A DNA stretch of 5,128 nucleotides, from NCBI GenBank assembly GCA_902494295.1, contig CABUSL010000124.1, positions 1 through 5,128 on the forward strand, given 5' to 3'. The notes under the pieces were generated by a model. It saw only the letters and a program-made list of their open reading frames with translations. It was not told where the DNA came from and made no database searches. This document shows positions 1 to 5,128 of the stretch, one piece after another. How positions within the stretch are numbered: position 1 is the stretch's first letter; each line of letters begins with the position of its first letter. Source of the DNA: an uncultured Collinsella sp. (GTDB lineage: Bacteria; Actinomycetota; Coriobacteriia; Coriobacteriales; Coriobacteriaceae). The translations under genes were made by a program, and so were the position numbers.

Positions 1-55
1 CTCGGCTCAACGGCACAATAAACTTATGGGCACAATTGTCCCACGTCCGAGACGC
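1..55. other. Intergenic sequence after the ABC exporter gene, with small repeats
   Basis: No gene could be assigned here. On the plus strand the 8-mer GGCACAAT occurs twice, at 12-19 and 29-36. The second copy leads into the palindrome ACAATTGT (32-39), flanked by GG and CC. Read on the minus strand this could fold as a short GGGAC/GUCCC-type stem with one bulge, followed by a T-rich stretch. That would be a very weak terminator for the exporter gene. It could equally be a protein-binding site for the next gene on the minus strand, which lies outside the window. Confidence 0.3.
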
Positions 56-1858
<1,803 letters not shown>

Positions 1859-1861
1859 GGG

Positions 1862-1868
1862 CTTCCTT
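1862..1868 (-). promoter_or_regulatory. Ribosome binding site that fixes the ABC exporter start
   Basis: On the minus strand AAGGAAG lies here, with AGGA ending 5 nt before the ATG at 1858-1856. The alternative in-frame ATG at 1894-1892 has no purine-rich sequence at a suitable distance, so the downstream ATG is the better start. Confidence 0.75.
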
Positions 1869-1933
1869 TCGCGTCTGATAGGGCGAAACGCCATTGTTGC
1901 ACATTGGAGTACGCTTCAGACAAGCGCGATGCG

Positions 1934-1953
1934 AAAAGCAGCGGGTCACCCGC
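1934..1953 (-). terminator. Possible weak intrinsic terminator after rmuC
   Basis: On the minus strand a perfect all-GC stem GCGGG/CCCGC with loop TGA (1953-1941) is followed, after TG and C, by TTTT (1937-1934). It begins 32 nt beyond the rmuC stop and lies upstream of the ABC exporter gene. The stem is only 5 bp and the T-run only four bases, so termination may be partial. If it works, the exporter gene needs its own promoter in 1859-1933. I saw no convincing -35/-10 pair there. Confidence 0.4.
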
Positions 1954-1985
1954 GTTTACGCCGGCGCCCCACCGTCTTGTTGCAA

Positions 1986-3341
1986 TTAGTCCTCGTCTTC
2001 TTGGTCTGTGGGAAGGCCCACGGGCGTGAGTCCCAAGATCTCATCGGCTTGGTCGGCGTCTTCCAGCGCGTCGATATCCTTGAGCTTGCGCTCCATAACG
2101 TTGGTGCGCGTGGTGATGATGCCCTCGACCGTTTTGCCCGCGGTCTCGATCTGCTGCTGGGCGCGGCGCAGCGCCTTTTGATAGCGCGGCAGCTCGGCCT
2201 TGACGGCGGAGAGCACGCGCAGCACGTCATCGGTGCGTTTTTGCAACTTAAACGTCTGATAGCTCATCTGCAGACTGTTGAGGATGGCCGCCATGGTGCT
2301 GGGGCCGGCAACGTTGACGTGATAGTCGCGGCCCAGGGTCTCGATAAGCCCGGGACGGCTGACGACCTCGGCGTACAGTCCTTCAAACGGCACGAACATG
2401 ATGCCAAAGTTGGTCGTTGCCGGCACACTCAGGTACTTTTCGCAGATGTCCTTGGCCTCGCGCTTAACCATGGTGTCGAGCGTCTTACGCGCTGCGGCGA
2501 CGGCCTCAGCGTCACCCGACTCCTGGGCGTCGAGCAGATGCTCGTACGCGTCGCCCGGAAACTTGGAGTCAATCGGCAGCAGCACGGGGTCGCCCTCGTC
2601 CACCGGCAGCTTGACGGCAAACTCAACGCGCTCCGAGGCGCCGGGCTTGGTGGCGACGTTTTCCAGATACTGGTCGGGTGTAAGGATGTCCGCCAGGATT
2701 GCACCCAGCTGCACCTCGCCCAAAATGCCACGCGCCTTCACGTTGCCCAGCACGCGCTTAAGGTCGCCCACGCCGGTGGCGATGGACTGCATGTCGCCCA
2801 GGCCCTTGTACACGGCCTCGAGCTGGTCGCTCACCTGCTTAAACGATGCAGACAGACGGTCGTTGAGCGTGCGAGAGAGCTTCTCGTCCACTGTCGCACG
2901 CATTTGATCGAGCTGCACGTTGTTGTCCTTGCGGATGGCGCCCAGCTGAGCATCGACCGTCTCGCGCACCTTGTCCAGGCGATGCTCGATGCCCTCGCGA
3001 TTGGCGCCGAGCTGTTGGACCGTCTCGCGGCGCAGGTCATCCATCCGGTCACCAGCTTGCGAGAACTCGCGTGCGATGGTCAGGTAACGTTGCTGCTCCA
3101 CGGCCGCATCGGTCGTCTGCTGCTGCGCGATGGCATTGGCCGTGCGGCGGGTTTCGGCCAGCGCGACGTTCAGGGCATCGAGCGCTTTGTTAGCCTGCTC
3201 GAGTGCTGCCAGCGTTTCCGCGCTACTGTCGCCACGCTCCCGCAACTCGGCACGCAGGCTCTTGAGTTGGAGGGCGCAAGCCACAGCAACCCCCACCGCC
3301 ACCAAGGCGATCACAACAAGCACAATATCAATAGCAGACAT
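1986..3341 (-). CDS. rmuC: RmuC family DNA recombination-limiting protein (451 aa)
   Basis: RmuC proteins are membrane-anchored factors thought to act on DNA; the E. coli gene is known for limiting inversions at short inverted repeats. Residues 4-24 form a hydrophobic N-terminal anchor. About 25-190 is a long charged coiled coil rich in Ala, Glu, Arg and Gln. The conserved RmuC domain follows, at about 195-410. Its hallmarks are GILGE at 205-209, LPIDSKFP at 255-262, FVPFEGLYAE at 316-325 and GPSTMAAILNSL at 346-357. Glu209, Asp257 and Lys259 fit the predicted PD-(D/E)XK nuclease site. The protein ends in an acidic tail (DQEDED). The ATG at 3341 was chosen because it begins directly before the anchor. 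A TTG 11 codons upstream lacks a ribosome binding site. GGAG precedes the chosen ATG by only 3 nt, a tight spacing. The gene starts 51 bp after the HTH gene stop and could be read through from it; no clear promoter was seen in that gap. Confidence 0.95.
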   Translation of the reverse strand: MSAIDIVLVVIALVAVGVAVACALQLKSLRAELRERGDSSAETLAALEQANKALDALNVALAETRRTANAIAQQQTTDAAVEQQRYLTIAREFSQAGDRMDDLRRETVQQLGANREGIEHRLDKVRETVDAQLGAIRKDNNVQLDQMRATVDEKLSRTLNDRLSASFKQVSDQLEAVYKGLGDMQSIATGVGDLKRVLGNVKARGILGEVQLGAILADILTPDQYLENVATKPGASERVEFAVKLPVDEGDPVLLPIDSKFPGDAYEHLLDAQESGDAEAVAAARKTLDTMVKREAKDICEKYLSVPATTNFGIMFVPFEGLYAEVVSRPGLIETLGRDYHVNVAGPSTMAAILNSLQMSYQTFKLQKRTDDVLRVLSAVKAELPRYQKALRRAQQQIETAGKTVEGIITTRTNVMERKLKDIDALEDADQADEILGLTPVGLPTDQEDED

Positions 3342-3392
3342 AAACTCCGCCCAACAAACCCAATCGAGCACCAATCAAAACCGCGATCAATC

Positions 3393-3956
3393 TTACCCCG
3401 CCATACGCACCGGGCGCCCGGTCCCTTCTTGGGCGCCCCTCTCCTCCGCATATTCCATAATGCGGCGCGCCGTCTCCCTGCTCACCTTTGAGTCATCACC
3501 GGCTAAATATGCGTACACGTTTCCCTTATTCAGATTCAAATCGCGGCAGAGACCGTAGCGCGTTACGCCCGATTCCTCTAGCGCTCCCAACGTTCTTTTT
3601 CGCATCAGGGCGTTGATCCTTCTGTCCGCCACTGGCTTTTCCTTCACCGCTCTATACGCACGCCAAACGTTGGCATAACGATTAGGAAGTTTATCCTCGG
3701 CGCATAGAGATGCCAGGCTACCCGTTTGGGCGTACAAGGACAAAACGCCTCGGTAACCCTCTTCCATCCACGAACCCTCGGATAAGCCCAGAACGTATTC
3801 GGCTTTACCCTGTGCCAAAGCGAGCAAAAACAGGGGCTCCGCCACGCGCGGCGCAACCGTCGTCGCTTGCTTAACCAGTTTTCTAAAACTGAGCGACTGC
3901 TGTCCGGATAGCTCTCGGCAATAGCCTTTTAAGAATCCCTCAAAGGTCAGATTCAA
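3393..3956 (-). CDS. HTH-domain protein coupled to a nucleotidyltransferase; putative antitoxin or autoregulator (187 aa)
   Basis: I do not recognise a named family. The C-terminal half carries a convincing helix-turn-helix region at about 119-171. The segment YGLCRDLNLNKGNVYAYL (134-151) fits a positioning helix, turn and recognition helix, followed by a Lys/Arg-rich segment (SKVSRETARRIMEYA). The N-terminal 110 residues are helical-looking, with no motif I can name and no membrane segment. The start is TTG at 3956-3954: AAGGAGG lies 8-14 nt upstream, and the TTG overlaps the TGA of the preceding gene as TTGA. This gives NLTFEGF right after Met. Upstream extension in the same frame would run through the nucleotidyltransferase gene out of frame. 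Tight coupling suggests the two products act together, as in nucleotidyltransferase toxin-antitoxin pairs such as AbiE. Here it would be the antitoxin and repressor, by inference. Low GC (25/60 in 3481-3540) suggests acquisition by transfer. A simple regulator is the alternative reading. Confidence 0.8.
   Translation of the reverse strand: MNLTFEGFLKGYCRELSGQQSLSFRKLVKQATTVAPRVAEPLFLLALAQGKAEYVLGLSEGSWMEEGYRGVLSLYAQTGSLASLCAEDKLPNRYANVWRAYRAVKEKPVADRRINALMRKRTLGALEESGVTRYGLCRDLNLNKGNVYAYLAGDDSKVSRETARRIMEYAEERGAQEGTGRPVRMAG
3412..3438 (-). repeat. Duplicated GGGCGCCC palindrome that can form a GC hairpin at the end of the HTH gene
   Basis: The self-complementary 8-mer GGGCGCCC occurs at 3412-3419 and 3431-3438. 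In the minus-strand transcript the two copies can pair as an 8-bp all-GC stem around an 11-nt loop, within the last codons of the HTH gene and 17 nt before its stop codon region ends. No T-run follows, so it is not a standard intrinsic terminator. It might stabilise the transcript's 3' part or slow ribosomes, or be chance in GC-rich coding DNA. Confidence 0.45.
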
Positions 3957-4483
3957 CCGAGCACCTCCTTTTTGTATTGCCTGTATGCACAGACCATCTC
4001 TTGATAACTCCGCTCCGAAGGCGACGACGCCAGTGCTTCTCCCTCGTCGAATATAAGCCGTTCGAGCAGCCCCCAATCAAGTCGGTCGACGAATGCCTGA
4101 CTATGAAGATCGATGATGTCGTTCGGACGGAAGGCATAGAGCTTCATTACCGCCAGATCCTCCAAGGATGGCGTAAAGTACCTGATAAAACGCGCCCCAA
4201 TATCCAAGGGGATCAAACGATCTTCGTAATTGAATGGCATCTGATTACAATATGCCACCGCCATACCATTCACCTCGGGGTATCGAGCTATGATCTCGCG
4301 GAGGCACCTGTCCGCCTCAAACACATCGATGTCATGTGTAACCGAACGATTCGTCACATCGTTTAGCATGAAGGCGCTTCCTCCCACCAATACAACGCTC
4401 GGCCTGTCGTCTCTTGGACCTATTTCCAGCTCTGCCTCTTCGTCAATGCCCAACAGAGTCTGCTCTAAATCCTGCTTATACAT
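3953..4483 (-). CDS. DUF6036/AbiEii-like nucleotidyltransferase, putative toxin (176 aa)
   Basis: This is a small soluble protein of the nucleotidyltransferase superfamily, whose members transfer a nucleotide from NTP to RNA, tRNA or protein. The core signature is clear: VVLVGGSAFMLN at about 30-41 gives the GGS motif. About ten residues later RSVTHDIDVF (46-55) gives the metal-binding pair Asp51 and Asp53. A second conserved block, SLEDLAVMKLYAFRPNDIIDL (106-126), matches the 'EDLa..KL.A.R..D..D' element of DUF6036 and AbiEii-type proteins, with Lys114, Arg119, Asp122 and Asp125. All expected core residues are present, so it looks active. Length is near normal for the family. The ATG follows AGGA at 6 nt. 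The last codons encode KKEVLG and contain the ribosome binding site of the next gene, with which it forms a two-gene operon. Sampled GC is 31/60 and 25/60, well below the flanking genes. Toxin function is inferred from family and context; a housekeeping or resistance-type transferase role cannot be excluded. Confidence 0.85.
   Translation of the reverse strand: MYKQDLEQTLLGIDEEAELEIGPRDDRPSVVLVGGSAFMLNDVTNRSVTHDIDVFEADRCLREIIARYPEVNGMAVAYCNQMPFNYEDRLIPLDIGARFIRYFTPSLEDLAVMKLYAFRPNDIIDLHSQAFVDRLDWGLLERLIFDEGEALASSPSERSYQEMVCAYRQYKKEVLG
3964..3970 (-). promoter_or_regulatory. Strong intragenic ribosome binding site that fixes the TTG start of the HTH gene
   Basis: On the minus strand AAGGAGG, continuing as TG, is nearly the full anti-Shine-Dalgarno complement. 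It lies within the Lys-Glu-Val codons at the end of the nucleotidyltransferase gene and 7 nt before the TTG at 3956. It decides that TTG is the start, although the longest open frame extends about 40 codons further upstream. Confidence 0.8.
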
Positions 4484-4495
4484 AACAAATCCTAT

Positions 4496-4516
4496 TATTA
4501 TTCAACTTCAATAATA
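4496..4516 (-). promoter_or_regulatory. Inverted repeat, possible operator for autoregulation
   Basis: A perfect 7+7 bp inverted repeat, TATTATT and AATAATA around a 7-nt centre, lies 13 bp upstream of the nucleotidyltransferase start. It overlaps the likely -10 element. An HTH dimer bound here would block transcription of the pair, as is common for toxin-antitoxin operons. The arms are pure A/T in a locally A/T-rich stretch, so chance symmetry is possible. Confidence 0.45.
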
Positions 4517-4541
4517 CTATTCAGTCGCACGACAGGACCAA
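4511..4541 (-). promoter_or_regulatory. Candidate promoter for the nucleotidyltransferase/HTH operon
   Basis: On the minus strand TATTAT (4516-4511), matching five of six bases of the sigma-70-type -10 consensus, lies about 28 bp upstream of the ATG. The overlapping TAGTAT (4519-4514) is an alternative. A weak -35 candidate TTGGTC (4541-4536) is 16 bp from TAGTAT or 19 bp from TATTAT. The -10 is fair and the -35 poor. The leader would be about 20 nt. The 123-bp gap 4484-4606 shows no recognisable intrinsic terminator for the upstream gene. Confidence 0.4.
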
Positions 4542-4606
4542 CAGGATGCGAGAATTCCGCTCGTGGCGATAATCCCTACACCCTAGAAGTCCTAATGTGA
4601 CAAACG

Positions 4607-5041
4607 CTAACTCTCCCAGCCGGCGCGGATTGTTGTTATGACATCGCCTAGGCGCTGGCCGAGGGCTGACAGATGTTGGAGCACTTCGCCGGGCGAAGCA
4701 CCGTTGAGGATGCAGGTGAGCGCATACGAGACCAAGAAAATCGCCGCAAGTCCTAGCGGAATGAGCACGATCATCGCCAATGTGCGCAGGCGCTGGCCCA
4801 CGCGGCGACGACGCGCACGACGCTTGTCGAACGCGAGCTCTTGCGCATATGAATCTTGCTGTACGGAATAGGCCTCTGGTGCCGATTCGCACCCGGGCAC
4901 AGCTGCAGGTACAGCAGCGGGCACGACATTTTGCGCAAAGGGCTGGACTGCCGCCCCTTGCATTTGCATCTCCATGAGTCGTTGCTGCTGGCGCAACATG
5001 CGCTCGGCTTGTTGCTGCGGAGTCTCAAGAAACAGATCCAT
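4607..5041 (-). CDS. Small single-pass membrane protein of unknown function (144 aa)
   Basis: I do not recognise the family. Residues 1-30 are rich in Gln, Met and Arg (two QQQ runs at 9-11 and 18-20) and likely form an amphipathic helix or short coiled coil. Residues 31-70 are a flexible Ala/Pro/Gln linker containing VPAAVPAAVP at 40-49. A strongly basic stretch KRRARRRR (73-80) precedes one hydrophobic helix at about 87-112. By the positive-inside rule the N-terminus is cytoplasmic, and residues 113-144 (SPGEVLQHLSALGQRLGDVITTI) form an external amphipathic helix. There is no cleavable signal peptide. The start is the ATG at 5041, 5 nt after GGAGG. A TTG four codons upstream is in frame, but it overlaps that ribosome binding site. 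GC content and codon use match the flanking high-GC genes, which supports a resident gene. Possible roles include anchoring or a membrane-complex subunit; nothing in the sequence decides this. Confidence 0.75.
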   Translation of the reverse strand: MDLFLETPQQQAERMLRQQQRLMEMQMQGAAVQPFAQNVVPAAVPAAVPGCESAPEAYSVQQDSYAQELAFDKRRARRRRVGQRLRTLAMIVLIPLGLAAIFLVSYALTCILNGASPGEVLQHLSALGQRLGDVITTIRAGWES

Positions 5042-5128
5042 GCTGGCCTCCAAAATCGGAGCATTCGACGCTTACGACCAGCATCCCGCACCGCCATGAC
5101 CGCGACAACGCAATCGCTGGCAATAGCC
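5042..5128. other. Unresolved upstream edge with the ribosome binding site for the small membrane protein
   Basis: The minus-strand GGAGG at 5051-5047 sets the ATG at 5041. Beyond it, minus-strand reading frames enter from the window edge. One stops with TAA at 5074-5072, and another runs into the membrane-protein gene and stops near 5027. Any of them could be the 3' end of an upstream gene, but fewer than 30 codons are visible and no family can be recognised. No clear promoter was seen. Confidence 0.4.

Noticed and set aside
3361..3392. Three CAATC copies (3361-3365, 3372-3376, 3388-3392) ahead of rmuC, considered as an iteron or operator
   Set aside because: The unit is only 5 bp with unequal spacing (11 and 16 bp), well within chance. 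A TTGATC/TCGATT promoter pair at the same place was also too weak to call.
3446..3465. A 6-bp inverted repeat CCGCAT/ATGCGG inside the HTH gene
   Set aside because: It is short, lies in coding sequence with an 8-nt loop and no T-run, and is likely incidental.
3957..4076. An extended start for the HTH gene, about 40 codons upstream
   Set aside because: This region encodes the C-terminal part of the nucleotidyltransferase in another frame, and the strong ribosome binding site points to the TTG at 3956.
4547..4606. A possible terminator after the small membrane protein gene
   Set aside because: Only a 4-bp stem around GAATTC and repeated TAGGG motifs are present. No T-run follows a stable stem.
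4521..4892. A minus-strand frame of 123 codons overlapping the small membrane protein gene
   Set aside because: It has no good ribosome binding site, and its Arg/Cys/Pro-rich translation has no recognisable pattern. The overlapping 144-aa frame has a GGAGG site, a membrane helix and sensible composition.

Overview
The window is gene-dense, high-GC bacterial DNA. All five credible genes lie on the minus strand, so in transcription order they run from the right end to the left. Hand counts of 60-base blocks give 40/60 GC inside the transporter gene (301-360) and 38/60 in rmuC (2101-2160). Good Shine-Dalgarno sites, GC-rich codons and compact spacing suggest a high-GC actinobacterium. A gut Coriobacteriia member such as Collinsella is my best guess, but this rests on compositional impression only and was not checked by search.

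Layout, right to left: (1) 5042-5128 is the unresolved edge of an upstream region. (2) 4607-5041 encodes a 144-residue single-pass membrane protein of unknown function, with a Gln/Met-rich N-terminus and an Arg-rich cytoplasmic stretch. (3) 3953-4483 encodes a small nucleotidyltransferase of the DUF6036/AbiEii-like type. It is followed directly by (4) 3393-3956, a 187-residue protein with a C-terminal helix-turn-helix. These two genes are translationally coupled: a near-perfect ribosome binding site sits inside the end of the first, and a TTG start overlaps its TGA stop. (5) 1986-3341 is rmuC, encoding a membrane-anchored coiled-coil protein with a predicted nuclease domain. (6) 56-1858 encodes a complete half-transporter ABC exporter. 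A modest hairpin terminator candidate separates it from rmuC. (7) 1-55 is downstream intergenic sequence with small repeats.

The most notable part is the nucleotidyltransferase/HTH pair. It is much less GC-rich than its surroundings (sampled blocks 25/60, 25/60 and 31/60). It has its own AT-rich promoter region with a 7+7 bp inverted repeat over the likely -10 element. The gene order is the reverse of classical AbiE, where the HTH antitoxin gene comes first. I read it as a horizontally acquired, autoregulated toxin-antitoxin-like or defence module set between housekeeping genes. The toxin and antitoxin roles are inferred from family and architecture; nothing in the sequence proves them.

The remaining genes (membrane protein, rmuC, ABC exporter) look like ordinary chromosomal genes. 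No tRNA, rRNA, CRISPR array, insertion sequence or integrase gene was seen.
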